Shown in pieces: positions 1 to 7,331 of a stretch of 64,000 bases of DNA. A program made the translations under genes and the position numbers. Every line of letters begins with the position of its first letter. The stretch's first letter is position 1. Location of the stretch: contig JAFGPV010000091.1 in the NCBI GenBank assembly GCA_016936015.1, positions 1 to 64,000 of the forward strand, in the 5' to 3' direction. The DNA comes from Pirellulales bacterium. GTDB lineage: Bacteria; Planctomycetota; Planctomycetia; Pirellulales; Thermoguttaceae. Below the pieces are notes generated by a model that had not been told where the DNA came from, made no database searches, and saw nothing but the letters and a program-made list of their open reading frames with translations.

Positions 1-413
1 ACGACGCTGTTGGCGACGGATTCAAAATCAAAGACGAGATTTTCATTGTTGGTGTTGCCGATGCCGGCCAGAGTCAAAATCCCGGAAGCGGCGGACAGCC
101 TTGCCCCGGTCGTTCCGAAATCGAGGTTTCCACTATCCATGATGTTCGCAAATGTCGGGCTGGAAGCGGTTTTTACGGGCTGGTCCTGCCCATCCAGATA
201 AGCCCATTCGTTCGCATCGAGCGTATTTGCGCCGATCGTGAACGAAACGCCGACAATTGCGTCTCCTGACCCGTATTTGCCGTTAAGCTGCGTCTGAATC
301 GGCGACGTGACCCCATTGAGGAAACCAATCTCCTCCGTAGAGATGTCCGGCAACGGCTTCCCCGCCGAATCGGTCAACTGCTGCAATTGTCGTGGGATAA
401 AATATGCAGCCAT
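1..413 (-). CDS. Phage tail-fibre-like structural protein, partial
   Basis: The reading frame opens at the ATG complementary to 411-413 and runs off the left edge with no stop, so only about 137 N-terminal residues are visible. A GAGGAG ribosome binding site lies a few bases upstream. The protein begins MAAYFIPRQLQQ and is then rich in Gly, Ser, Thr and Asn with few charges (for example TLDANEWAYLDG and SGILTLAGIGNTNN). That is the usual look of beta-structured phage tail-fibre or baseplate proteins. It is the last gene seen of the minus-strand island, where structural genes would be expected. No catalytic motif is visible. The tail-fibre call is inference from composition and position. Confidence 0.5.
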   Translation of the reverse strand, partial: MAAYFIPRQLQQLTDSAGKPLPDISTEEIGFLNGVTSPIQTQLNGKYGSGDAIVGVSFTIGANTLDANEWAYLDGQDQPVKTASSPTFANIMDSGNLDFGTTGARLSAASGILTLAGIGNTNNENLVFDFESVANSV

Positions 414-429
414 TTAATACTCCTCAACT

Positions 430-485
430 CCCGCCCCGCCGGGCGAGAGTGTTTGCGCCTCCGGGATGGGAGACGGCGGGACGGG
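430..485 (-). other. Intergenic hairpin in the phage island
   Basis: An 11-bp inverted repeat with one mismatch (430-440 and 475-485) encloses a 34-nt loop. It fills the gap between the SEC-C gene and the tail-fibre-like gene. No T-run follows the stem on the transcribed strand, so it may be an RNA-processing or attenuation structure rather than a simple terminator. Confidence 0.35.
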
Positions 486-683
486 TCAAATTACGTAATT
501 TCTTGCACCACAACACCGCTTGAACTTTTTTCCGCTGCCACATGGGCACGGATCGTTTCGCCCGACACGACGCATGTGATGCTTTCGCGGCGACGCTTTG
601 AATTTATCCCGCAATTGTTTGACCTCCGCGTTCATCTTCCGGCACAATTCGCAACGGCAACTTGGCGCACACTGACTCATATC
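486..683 (-). CDS. Small SEC-C motif protein
   Basis: The protein has 65 residues and ends in a clear SEC-C zinc-binding motif, [20 protein letters not shown] cysteine-rich N-terminus ([10 protein letters not shown]) may be a second metal site. SEC-C motifs occur at the end of SecA and in many small proteins that bind zinc and nucleic acid or protein. The frame is open further upstream, but the ATG at 683 overlaps the upstream stop codon as ATGA, which fits the coupling seen between other genes here and decides the start. Its role in the phage is unknown. Confidence 0.7.
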   Translation of the reverse strand, partial: DMSQCAPSCRCELCRKMNAEVKQLRDKFKASPRKHHMRRVGRNDPCPCGSGKKFKRCCGARNYVI

Positions 684-910
684 ACGTAGTCTCCAGTCTC
701 CGCGGCAATTATCTCGCGTTTTCTGTGCAGGACGGCAAGTTGTCCGTCGATGGTCCGCAGGGAGCGACCGGGCACGTCCTTGCCACTGTAATGCTGACGC
801 TCGATCATCTCCCTCAGCAGCCCGCGGTGGCGGACCCCGGGCTGCACGATCGTCAATGCGGCGCCTTGGCTCGCAACGTGCATAGATCGCATTCCAGGAC
901 ACTCAGGCAT
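677..910 (-). CDS. Small hypothetical phage protein
   Basis: A 77-residue basic protein of unrecognised family. Its start overlaps the end of the gene upstream by a few bases, and its stop overlaps the SEC-C start as ATGA. The case for it being real is the tight coupling on both sides. No motif, membrane segment or signal peptide is visible. The segment from about residue 34 ([23 protein letters not shown]) looks like a compact folded core. Confidence 0.5.
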   Translation of the reverse strand: MPECPGMRSMHVASQGAALTIVQPGVRHRGLLREMIERQHYSGKDVPGRSLRTIDGQLAVLHRKREIIAAETGDYVI

Positions 911-1103
911 TGGTCAACAACTCCCGATAAAACCAATCCAACGACCGGGCCAGAACACCACGCCGCCGCTCCGGCAAATCGTGTGCCGCCCATATCTCCT
1001 CAATCAACATCCGGCCGTGTGAGTACATCAACTGCTCGCTGTCGGTCAACCACTTCGGCGGTTCCTCCATGAATGATTCAGGTATTTTTTCATGCTCACT
1101 CAT
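903..1103 (-). CDS. Small acidic hypothetical phage protein
   Basis: I place the start at 1103, where the ATG overlaps the HNH gene stop as ATGA, rather than eight codons earlier. The resulting 66-residue protein (MSEHEKIPESFMEEPPKWL...) is acidic at the N-terminus and helical at the C-terminus. It is not recognised. Its place directly after an HNH nuclease is where phages often carry small packaging or regulatory proteins, but nothing in the sequence shows that role. Confidence 0.5.
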   Translation of the reverse strand: MSEHEKIPESFMEEPPKWLTDSEQLMYSHGRMLIEEIWAAHDLPERRRGVLARSLDWFYRELLTNA

Positions 1104-1426
1104 GGCCGACCCCTCACCGCCTGACAAAATTTCGTCGCCATCTCGACCACCCGTTGGTTCCAGGATCGGTACGATCCCAGGTGACCAAATGTCAGGTGGC
1201 AGTTCATCGGTCCGCGGCAGAGCGTAATCAAGTTGTTCGAGTCAAGCTCTCGGTGCGGAGCAATTTTGTAAGGCACGATATGGTGAACCTCCAATTTCAC
1301 CTTACCGCCGCACGCCGCACACCGATTGCACTCACGCAAAAATGCCTTTCGCACTTTCGGCCAGTGACGTGACCGCCGCTGCGCTAAGCAAATTACGTTA
1401 TAAATGACGGGGAGGCGACGGATCAT
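1100..1426 (-). CDS. HNH endonuclease
   Basis: A 108-residue single-domain nuclease. It has a zinc-binding C-x2-C pair (residues 36-39), the HH of the HNH motif at 48-49 (LEVHHIVPY), an Asn in LDSNNLITLC (64-65), and a final C-x5-C-H (CRGPMNCH). HNH enzymes cut DNA with one divalent metal. Small phage HNH proteins commonly assist genome packaging next to terminase, or home into host DNA. No terminase is seen inside the window, so the packaging role is inference. Confidence 0.85.
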   Translation of the reverse strand: MIRRLPVIYNVICLAQRRSRHWPKVRKAFLRECNRCAACGGKVKLEVHHIVPYKIAPHRELDSNNLITLCRGPMNCHLTFGHLGSYRSWNQRVVEMATKFCQAVRGRP

Positions 1427-1429
1427 ACT

Positions 1430-1777
1430 TCACCCAGCAAGCCATCGGAATATCCCACCAACGATAGCACCGATAATCGAACCAGCTACGCCTACGGCCG
1501 CCAACACGAATCTAATGGACGTTCCACGATGCTCAGCCACGGCCTTTTGGGCCTCCACGGCAATCGCCCTCGCCTCATCTACACGTTGGCCTATCGACGG
1601 ATCGCCGTTCTTGCCAATCACAATCGGAGTCATTCGGACACAGTTTGCCCTGCACGGGGCCTCATCAATCAAGTGCTCCGTGAATTTCTGGCCGAGCGTA
1701 GCAAACCCTTCGCGCATCTCCGTTCCAAGATCGTCGATCCGTTCATGGATCCGGTTCAAATCATCGCTAATGGCCAC
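1430..1777 (-). CDS. Small coiled-coil membrane protein, holin/XhlA-like
   Basis: The 115-residue protein has a charged N-terminal helix (ISDDLNRIHERIDDLGTEMREGF) of the type that begins phage haemolysin XhlA proteins. A second helix follows around 65-85, and one hydrophobic C-terminal segment at about 90-113 (FVLAAVGVAGSIIGAIVGGIF). An amphipathic helix plus one membrane segment suits a lysis accessory or holin-like role. Gly-rich hydrophobic segments also occur in other phage membrane proteins, so the lysis role is an inference. Confidence 0.5.
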   Translation of the reverse strand: MAISDDLNRIHERIDDLGTEMREGFATLGQKFTEHLIDEAPCRANCVRMTPIVIGKNGDPSIGQRVDEARAIAVEAQKAVAEHRGTSIRFVLAAVGVAGSIIGAIVGGIFRWLAG

Positions 1778-1803
1778 CTGGAAGTCCTCTTATGAAAATT
1801 CCC

Positions 1804-1863
1804 CGCCCGGTCGCGCCTCCTTGTGGTGTCGTTTTTAAGAAGGTGTTTTAAGCGGACCGGGCG
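1804..1863 (-). other. Intergenic hairpin in the phage island
   Basis: A perfect 9-bp GC-rich inverted repeat (1804-1812 and 1855-1863) surrounds a 42-nt loop that contains a run of five T. It lies just after the stop codon of the 192-residue protein on the minus strand. It resembles the hairpin at 430-485 in size and placement. Confidence 0.35.
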
Positions 1864-1884
1864 AGGATTGGCGCAAGACTTGGG

Positions 1885-2463
1885 TTATGAGCCGGCCTTT
1901 GCGCCTGTCCCTGGCGTGGCAACTTTTGTCGTCGTTTTGGAAGCCTCGGCTGGCTTCTCATCCGGAGCGGGGCCGTCCACGGCAACCGCGACGTCGCCAA
2001 CGGCGGGCGCGGCGGTGACCTTCGGCTCGGGAATGACCAGGTCGAACGGTTTCACGGTCTCGCCGATGGCGTTCGAGTCGGTCAACTTGCCGGTGACGCG
2101 CGAGCCGATTTCACCGGTCAGGCCGTCAACCGTCAGTTTGTCGAGCGGGATTTCCTTGACCTCGCCGGCGGCGTTGGTCAAAGTGCGTTTTGTCGCCTTG
2201 GAGGCCAACGAGGCATCCGGGGCGGGCAATACGAGGTGGTAAAGCACGTTCATGTCGTCGATCCTTTCGTCGATTACAAGGGTGATCTCGCCGGGTATCG
2301 GTGGGGCGAGGGAACTTCGTAAGAGTCTGTTCTCTTCCCGAAGTGCTTGGATGGCATCTGCCATCCGGTTGTGTTTGTCGCGTACAAGCCGACGCCAGAT
2401 TTCGGCGTTTATGGCCTGCTTTTCGAGTGTCGCAATGCGTTTAAAAATGTTCATGCTTATCAT
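1885..2463 (-). CDS. Hypothetical phage protein with N-terminal coiled coil
   Basis: A 192-residue protein not recognised as any family. Residues 5-50 form a strongly heptad-like helix (KRIATLEKQAINAEIWRRL ... ALREENRLL). Next comes a beta-type region with an LTVDGLTGEIGSRVTGKL core (about 105-135). The C-terminus is Ala/Pro/Thr-rich and probably disordered. The start codon sits immediately after the stop of the upstream membrane protein, so the two are probably co-translated. The coiled coil plus beta pattern would suit a virion assembly protein, but this is unproven. Confidence 0.5.
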   Translation of the reverse strand: MISMNIFKRIATLEKQAINAEIWRRLVRDKHNRMADAIQALREENRLLRSSLAPPIPGEITLVIDERIDDMNVLYHLVLPAPDASLASKATKRTLTNAAGEVKEIPLDKLTVDGLTGEIGSRVTGKLTDSNAIGETVKPFDLVIPEPKVTAAPAVGDVAVAVDGPAPDEKPAEASKTTTKVATPGTGAKAGS

Positions 2464-2865
2464 TCAAGCCGATGTGCTTTGCGGAGAATTAAAAGATTTC
2501 GTCTCCACCTGGGCTATCAGTTCCTTGAGTCTCGCCAAGTCGTCTGGCGTTTCAAGAAACACGTTTTTTACGACCTTCCAGCCGACTTTGCGGAGCATGG
2601 CCGGAAGGCCGCCCGACCGGATCTCCGCAACGATTTCACGCACTACTCGGGTCACGGAATCCTGCCCGAAATAGTTTCCAATGGCATAGGCGGTCAACAG
2701 CCTGGATGTTTGTTCCAGCCCCCAACCGTGAATCTCGTTGGCGATCTCAAGGGCCTCCATGCGACGTTGCTCCCTACGCCGCCAGAGAAGCAGAATCAGC
2801 AGAATCACCGCTAGCGTGACTGCGAACACGGCAATGTACGGCGACAAGCTTAAAAATGTGTCCAT
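2464..2865 (-). CDS. Small membrane-anchored phage protein
   Basis: 133 residues with one strong membrane segment (about 8-28, PYIAVFAVTLAVILLILLLW), a basic stop-transfer RRREQRR, and a soluble helical tail of about 100 residues. The topology suggests N-terminus out and the tail in the cytoplasm. It lies in a run of membrane and secreted proteins (1430-4824) that could form a lysis or envelope-modifying module. The family is not recognised. Confidence 0.5.
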   Translation of the reverse strand: MDTFLSLSPYIAVFAVTLAVILLILLLWRRREQRRMEALEIANEIHGWGLEQTSRLLTAYAIGNYFGQDSVTRVVREIVAEIRSGGLPAMLRKVGWKVVKNVFLETPDDLARLKELIAQVETKSFNSPQSTSA

Positions 2866-2904
2866 GCCAGCTTCCTTTATTGTGTGCCTGTGAATGGTTG
2901 AGCG

Positions 2905-3873
2905 TTAATTTTTTCCGGCCACATAAAACAACATGATGCCCGCGAATACCGCGGCAATGAACGCCGCGACAACGCCAAGCTGTGAAAGCTCGTTGTCCGC
3001 CGGCTCAGAGTCATACGAGCCATATTCCGCCGACAACGGCGCTGGCGGCGTTGGTGCTGGCAACGTCGGATAGATGTTGACGGCCGGCGGTTGTTTCTCG
3101 GCCTCCTGCCGGTTGCGATAAGGGAGCACATACTGCCGCGACCTGGGCGTGGGTGCCGGACAGGCGCCGTCGGGACACTGGACCGGGACAGCGTTGGTCA
3201 ACGGATCAGGAATAGGAACGAGCGCGGCATCGTGTAGTGCGGTAGCCCGCAGGCCGTAGTAGGCACCGCGGCCCTCCATTGTGCCGTCCGCCGTCCGGGC
3301 GTTGACCATGCCGACGATGTACTGCCCTCCGGCGTCAAACAGCGCCGAGCCGCTGCGTCCCTGGGCGGGGGCGGGCATGAAAGCGATTCGATCTTTGACA
3401 AATCCCAGGCAATGACCCGACCAGGCGGTGGACCAACTGCCATTGGCGCAGCCGACCGAGATAATTTGGTCGCCCGGTCGGACGCCGAGGCCATGCGGCG
3501 CGATGGGGATCGCCAGGGGCGGGTAGCCCTGGAAATCGGACTCCCGCAGGGCGAGGATCGCCGTGTCATTCCGTGGGTCGCGCTGAGTTACGGACGCCTC
3601 GATGGGCCGCGAAAGGTGGCCGGAGTGCCAGAATTCACAAGAACACCGGTTCGTTCCCTCGACGACGTGCGCGGCCGTCAGGACGTACACCCCGCCGCCG
3701 GCCTTCAGGAAGACGCAACCGGAACCGACGCCGCACTCCCCGCGGGCGTCAAGCGGCGTGGTGATCCGGCAGGTGGCGTCGATGCACTCCTGGACCGAGG
3801 CCCCGGCCACGGTACAAGCGAACATCAAGCTCATCAGCAGAAACACAACATCGAAAAGACGTAAGCGTTTCAT
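2905..3873 (-). CDS. Secreted, membrane-anchored trypsin-like serine protease
   Basis: The 322-residue precursor has a signal peptide (1-25, hydrophobic 9-24). The S1/trypsin-type triad is His69 (LTAAHVV), Asp103 (RNDTAIL) and Ser174 in GRSGSALFD. Several Cys residues between them may form disulfides. A Pro-rich linker (about 235-285) leads to one C-terminal membrane segment (about 300-318), so the protease should be tethered outside the cytoplasmic membrane. The start overlaps the small membrane gene upstream as ATGA. A tethered protease inside a phage operon is unusual; it could process virion or envelope proteins. The fold call is firm, the role is not. Confidence 0.8.
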   Translation of the reverse strand: MKRLRLFDVVFLLMSLMFACTVAGASVQECIDATCRITTPLDARGECGVGSGCVFLKAGGGVYVLTAAHVVEGTNRCSCEFWHSGHLSRPIEASVTQRDPRNDTAILALRESDFQGYPPLAIPIAPHGLGVRPGDQIISVGCANGSWSTAWSGHCLGFVKDRIAFMPAPAQGRSGSALFDAGGQYIVGMVNARTADGTMEGRGAYYGLRATALHDAALVPIPDPLTNAVPVQCPDGACPAPTPRSRQYVLPYRNRQEAEKQPPAVNIYPTLPAPTPPAPLSAEYGSYDSEPADNELSQLGVVAAFIAAVFAGIMLFYVAGKN

Positions 3874-4070
3874 GGGTCAAACTCCTTTAGGTTAGGCGTC
3901 GTTTTAAGTTTCTGAACCAGGGTAAGCACCCTTTGCACCTTTTCCTCGGTTCGTTTTGCTTGTTTGGAGAGCACGGCCAGTTTGGTATGAAGCATCAGCA
4001 TCCACGGTCCCGTAGCTAGCATGGTCGCCGCAATCACGTAGACGATGATTTGCAATTCTTGATAGTTCAT
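3870..4070 (-). CDS. Small membrane protein upstream of the protease
   Basis: 66 residues: one membrane segment (about 7-28, IIVYVIAATMLATGPWMLML) followed by a basic heptad-like helix (KLAVLSKQAKRTEEKVQRVLTLVQKL). The stop overlaps the protease start as ATGA. The size and topology are holin- or spanin-like, and the coupling suggests it acts with the protease. It is not a recognised family. Confidence 0.5.
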   Translation of the reverse strand: MNYQELQIIVYVIAATMLATGPWMLMLHTKLAVLSKQAKRTEEKVQRVLTLVQKLKTTPNLKEFDP

Positions 4071-4082
4071 AATGGTTTCAAG

Positions 4083-4155
4083 TAGCGGGGGCCGGACTCG
4101 AACCGGCGGCCTCGTGGTTATGAGCCACGCGAGGTGCCAACTCCTCTACCCCGCA
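4083..4155 (-). tRNA. tRNA with anticodon CAT (Met or lysidine-Ile type)
   Basis: A full cloverleaf can be folded on the minus strand. The D stem is GAGG/CCTC, the anticodon stem CGTGG/CCACG around the loop CTCATAA, and the T arm GCCGG-TTCGAGT-CCGGC. Six GC pairs form the acceptor, with a T-T mismatch at 1:72. The anticodon stem lacks the three GC pairs of an initiator tRNA. No CCA is encoded. It lies between phage genes, so it is probably phage-borne. Whether it reads AUG or, after lysidine modification, AUA cannot be told from the sequence. Confidence 0.85.
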
Positions 4156-4266
4156 ATAGGTTTCAAAATCCTCCACGACGTTTCTTGATTTTTTGAACCT
4201 CTGCCGTTAAATTAAGTAAACGTTTCAAGCTCCTTGGGAAACGAGGATGTTTTCGCCTGCATGACT

Positions 4267-4824
4267 TCACAGTCGCTTTCCTCCATACGGCGGCGTTGCC
4301 GCCTTAGCCGCCCTTCGCGCAGGTCTGTAATCGCGCAACCACTGGAGGATTGTCCTGGCCGGCGTGTAGCCGTTCCAGGACTTCACGCGCACTCGGTCAA
4401 TGTAGAGCGATGTATGAGGCACGCAATGCGGCCGATACCTGCCAATCCACCGTGGCGGACTGTCGATGTCGATCCGCAGGACGCGATAGCCTTTTCGTTC
4501 GATGGCCGCAAACTCCCGTTCCATTCGACGGCATGAGTCACACCACCGTGCGCCATAACTGACGAGTTGCATTCGTGCGCGAACTACCTTTGGTTCATCG
4601 AACTTGATTGTTGGGATCGAGTGGAACTTCATCTCCGGATGCTCGGCCTTGAGCTTTGCCGCCTGGGCTTCCGTGATCGGTTCTTTAAGCTGCACTTCCC
4701 CGCCGCAGGCAGTCAGTGCAACCACGCTGTTGAGAAACACCAGAATCAGGAACCCAAGTACCAGACCGCCAATCAGGCCGGCACAAAATGCCATCGCCCT
4801 TTTCAGGAAACTCGCTTCTTGCAT
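4267..4824 (-). CDS. Membrane-anchored thioredoxin-like protein
   Basis: 185 residues. A membrane segment at about 11-38 is followed by a thioredoxin-type motif WCDSC (94-98), in the context LVSYGARWCDSCRRMEREF, then a beta strand (YRVLRIDID) and a cis-Pro-like PHTSLYIDRVRV region. The C-terminal YTPARTILQWL matches the last helix of the thioredoxin fold. A Cys just after the membrane segment (TACGG) might be lipidated or structural. Anchored thioredoxins usually reduce or shuffle disulfides outside the membrane. Here a natural client would be the Cys-rich serine protease encoded downstream. The start overlaps the peptidase gene upstream by about 20 bases. Confidence 0.75.
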   Translation of the reverse strand: MQEASFLKRAMAFCAGLIGGLVLGFLILVFLNSVVALTACGGEVQLKEPITEAQAAKLKAEHPEMKFHSIPTIKFDEPKVVRARMQLVSYGARWCDSCRRMEREFAAIERKGYRVLRIDIDSPPRWIGRYRPHCVPHTSLYIDRVRVKSWNGYTPARTILQWLRDYRPARRAAKAATPPYGGKRL

Positions 4825-5447
4825 CGTTCAAACTCCTTTCTTAAGTGATCGGGAATCACGTTCAAAATCGTGTTGTAGGCCGCGCTCATTAACAAGTCGC
4901 TTGGCGACGTGGATTCATCGGCCAGGTAACACACCGGATCCGGCCCGGCGAACCGCATGGCCGCCGCGTGCAGCGTCGAGCAGACGTGCAGGCCACGGTA
5001 CTCCTGCCAATCGTCGTTGACCGGATGCCACCGAAGCCGCAAGAGCGGTAATTCCGTGCGAGCAAACTCCCAGAGCAGCGACCAAGCGTAATCGTCGCCC
5101 AGGTGGCCGACGAGATACTTGGCAAACTTTTGGGCGTGGAAGTTTTTCAGATTCTCCGTAGTCAGTCGGCGAACCACGATGATGCCGTTTTGCTCATTGC
5201 ACCACCGCACCCACTCCAAAAGCCGGCATCCCCGGCCGGCCGCCGTGTCGATCACCGCGGGGAACGGGTAATAGGCAACCGACGCCCTGATCACAGAGCC
5301 AACGTGTTTAGCCGTCGTGCCGCCGGCGATCTTAATCCCCTCAATCATCGGCCGATCGGTGCCTCGGGGCGTGCAGACCACCAGCAGATCACCCGTTTTG
5401 ACGAGTGCATGAGCTTTGGCTGGACTGACGGTTATTGGTGGCTTCAT
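4803..5447 (-). CDS. Permuted papain-like (YiiX/NlpC-P60 superfamily) peptidase
   Basis: 214 residues with the layout of the circularly permuted NlpC/P60 (YaeF/YiiX) group. A GDLLVV strand near residue 19 precedes His48 (TAKHVGSVI). Then comes GDDYAWSLLWEF (117-127), and Cys156 in LHVCSTLHAAAMRF is the likely nucleophile. Members cleave amide or ester bonds in cell-wall peptides or lipoproteins. No signal peptide is visible, so it may act inside the cell, be exported with a holin, or be a virion component. It overlaps the start of the thioredoxin gene. A lysis role is plausible but not shown. Confidence 0.65.
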   Translation of the reverse strand: MKPPITVSPAKAHALVKTGDLLVVCTPRGTDRPMIEGIKIAGGTTAKHVGSVIRASVAYYPFPAVIDTAAGRGCRLLEWVRWCNEQNGIIVVRRLTTENLKNFHAQKFAKYLVGHLGDDYAWSLLWEFARTELPLLRLRWHPVNDDWQEYRGLHVCSTLHAAAMRFAGPDPVCYLADESTSPSDLLMSAAYNTILNVIPDHLRKEFERCKKRVS

Positions 5448-5464
5448 ATCGGATTTTCAAGAGT

Positions 5465-5493
5465 GCCCGGGGCCGGTGTGCGCGGCCCCGGGC
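5465..5493 (-). other. GC-rich intergenic hairpin
   Basis: A perfect 10-bp inverted repeat (5465-5474 and 5484-5493) with a 9-nt loop, located just upstream of the YiiX-like gene. There is no T-run on either side. It may be an RNA stabiliser or attenuator in the phage transcript. Confidence 0.4.
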
Positions 5494-5578
5494 AAGAGTA
5501 ACGAACCGTTTCTCACCTTGCGCGGGCAGTAGAGTTTTTTTGGCGGGGAATTGTCAAGTACCTTCCATACCAAAAGAG

Positions 5579-5797
5579 TTACTTGACTCGACGACGAAAG
5601 AGATTGAGCGTGCGCTCGTGACTATTTTCAAAATCGGTTGCGTCAGTCGGGTGCCAAAGATTTTCGCCATTCTCGATTCGTGTCGCCAGGACCGCCAGCT
5701 TGCCGGGGGAACCCGGCGGATGTACCGTGGGGCGGCGCGTTGGAAGCGGCTCAAAGAACTCTTCCGCTCCAACCTTCACGGCTTCAAAGATGTTCAT
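5579..5797 (-). CDS. Small hypothetical phage protein
   Basis: The likely start is the ATG at 5797, because a GGAGG sits 10 bases upstream. An earlier in-frame ATG at 5806 is only one base from the same GGAGG. The 72-residue product (MNIFEAVKVGAEEFFEPLP ...) has an amphipathic N-terminus, a Pro-rich middle and a basic end. It is not recognised. The position between the metallopeptidase and the YiiX-like gene, on the same strand, supports coding. Confidence 0.45.
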   Translation of the reverse strand: MNIFEAVKVGAEEFFEPLPTRRPTVHPPGSPGKLAVLATRIENGENLWHPTDATDFENSHERTLNLFRRRVK

Positions 5798-5883
5798 CGC
5801 ATCCATGCCTCCAGATTCCGGAATCGCCGGCGTCTGAGTTTCACCGGCGATTCCGGAAAATTCCTCGATCACGCGGCCGCAGT

Positions 5884-6735
5884 CTACTGGCCGCAGTACT
5901 CCGGGTGCTCTCCCCAAAACGTCGCCATGCGGTCCTCGTATTCCTCGCGGCCTTTATCACCGAGACCGCTGATCTCGCGCTGCCAAAAGTCACCGTGCTT
6001 TTGCTGTATGTCAGACGCCTTACCGAGAGTCTTGATCCCGGCCTCCTCGAATGCTTTCCGATAGCGCGTCGAGAGTCCGATAGAGTCGATGCGGACTTTC
6101 CGCCAGCCGTTGGTGTCCGGTGTTTTTTTATCGCCTTGGGAATCGCCTTCCTCCGCCCGATCGAAGATTTTCTCCATCGGCCGTTCAGCATGCGCAATCG
6201 ACGCTACGATTGCGGCGTTATGACCGATTACTTTGTCGGCTCCGTAACGTTCGATCTCTTCGTGAAACGCTTGGATTGGGTGCTTACGAAGACGCCATAG
6301 CAGCCGATCCTTGGAGTCGCGCTTTTGGTTGCCATTGAAATCCTTGGCCGACATGATGTGCAGCAACTCGTGATAGAGCCGGTGCTCCTTCTCGGCATCG
6401 TCGAGCGTTGGCCATTGGACCTCGGGCAGCTTGATGAAGAGATCGACGGTTTCCCCACTGCTCTCCTCAGCCAGGTTGCGGTCGATCTCGCTGGCCTTGC
6501 AGACCTGCGCGCCGGTGGCGATGCCGTCCACGTCGGCTTTCCAATCTCTCTGCCACCAGAGCTTGATTTTTGCGACCTTGAGGTGCGCGAACTCCGTACA
6601 CTCGGCAATCAGCCGCTCCATGATCCGCCACGGCTCAGTCACCTTGCCGGCGTGCATCCGCGGGATCGGCTTCACCTTGATCGGCGACTTTTTCTCTTTC
6701 GCTTCTACGTTTTCATTTTTTCGCTTGCGTCCCAT
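5884..6735 (-). CDS. Phage metallopeptidase with helix-hairpin-helix tail
   Basis: 283 residues. A Lys-rich N-terminus is followed by a compact zinc-peptidase-like domain. It has HELLH at 122-126 (LYHELLHIMSA), strands before it (VDLFIKLPEVQW) and a helix with FHEEIERYG after it. This matches the family annotated as putative phage metallopeptidase. Residues 216-275 (a GLSTRYRKAFEEAGIKTLG stretch, then ISGLGDKGREEYEDRM) look like a helix-hairpin-helix domain of the RNA polymerase alpha-CTD type. A ribosome binding site AAGGAA precedes the ATG. The fusion suggests a DNA- or polymerase-directed peptidase, which is inference. Confidence 0.65.
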   Translation of the reverse strand: MGRKRKNENVEAKEKKSPIKVKPIPRMHAGKVTEPWRIMERLIAECTEFAHLKVAKIKLWWQRDWKADVDGIATGAQVCKASEIDRNLAEESSGETVDLFIKLPEVQWPTLDDAEKEHRLYHELLHIMSAKDFNGNQKRDSKDRLLWRLRKHPIQAFHEEIERYGADKVIGHNAAIVASIAHAERPMEKIFDRAEEGDSQGDKKTPDTNGWRKVRIDSIGLSTRYRKAFEEAGIKTLGKASDIQQKHGDFWQREISGLGDKGREEYEDRMATFWGEHPEYCGQ

Positions 6736-6812
6736 GATAGGGTTCCTTGGGGTTAGGGGTGATTATAAAATCAGTTCATGCTGAATCTGATAACATCGCC
6801 TCTTTGTGAGTT

Positions 6813-7331
6813 TCACCACTCCGTTTCAAAGAGCGTTCCTTGTCGATCACCCGGTTTTGGGCCGAGTATGATGTCCACCCAGCCAGGTGCCTCGATTCGA
6901 TCCTGTTCAATGCTCTCCGCTTTGATCTGCTCGTCTTTCTCATAGGCCCCGGCATGTTCCAGCGCATCGAGCAATGCCTTCCATAAACCATCCAGGTCAT
7001 ACGGTCGATGATCCGGAAAGACGGCTGCAACTTTGATTGCGAGCCGCCCTTTGAACGTGATCCCGATCCGTCGCCACTCTTTAATCACGTACTCGCGGTA
7101 CGCCTTACCCTCTTTGCTAATGTAGGTCTGCGCGTGGCCGGCAATGACAGCCGTGCGGTAATAGCGATTCAACGATGGCGGGAATGGGAGCCGAAATTGC
7201 ACGGGTTCGGTACTGACGCGATAAGTAAGTCTCCGTGTCTCGATGGCTGCTCGCTCCTCTGCTCGCTTGGAAGACTTCCTTCTCTTCGTAAGTTGGCGTA
7301 CCTGTTCGACGCTCATTGTGATAACGCTCAT
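6813..7331 (-). CDS. rusA: RusA-family Holliday junction resolvase
   Basis: 172 residues. The RusA core starts near residue 45 (FRLPFPPSLNRYYR). The catalytic acids are Asp112 and Asp114 (PYDLDGLWKALLDAL) and Asp133 (KDEQI), in the usual spacing. RusA cuts four-way junctions as a dimer, so it would resolve recombination or replication intermediates made by the exonuclease and annealing proteins of this island. The first 43 residues are a basic extension not usual for RusA; M6 is an alternative start. The start overlaps the upstream stop by four bases (ATGA). Confidence 0.9.
   Translation of the reverse strand: MSVITMSVEQVRQLTKRRKSSKRAEERAAIETRRLTYRVSTEPVQFRLPFPPSLNRYYRTAVIAGHAQTYISKEGKAYREYVIKEWRRIGITFKGRLAIKVAAVFPDHRPYDLDGLWKALLDALEHAGAYEKDEQIKAESIEQDRIEAPGWVDIILGPKPGDRQGTLFETEW

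Noticed and set aside
10-201. Plus-strand open frame at the left edge
   Set aside because: Shadow of the minus-strand tail-fibre-like gene, which has a ribosome site and fits the direction of the island.
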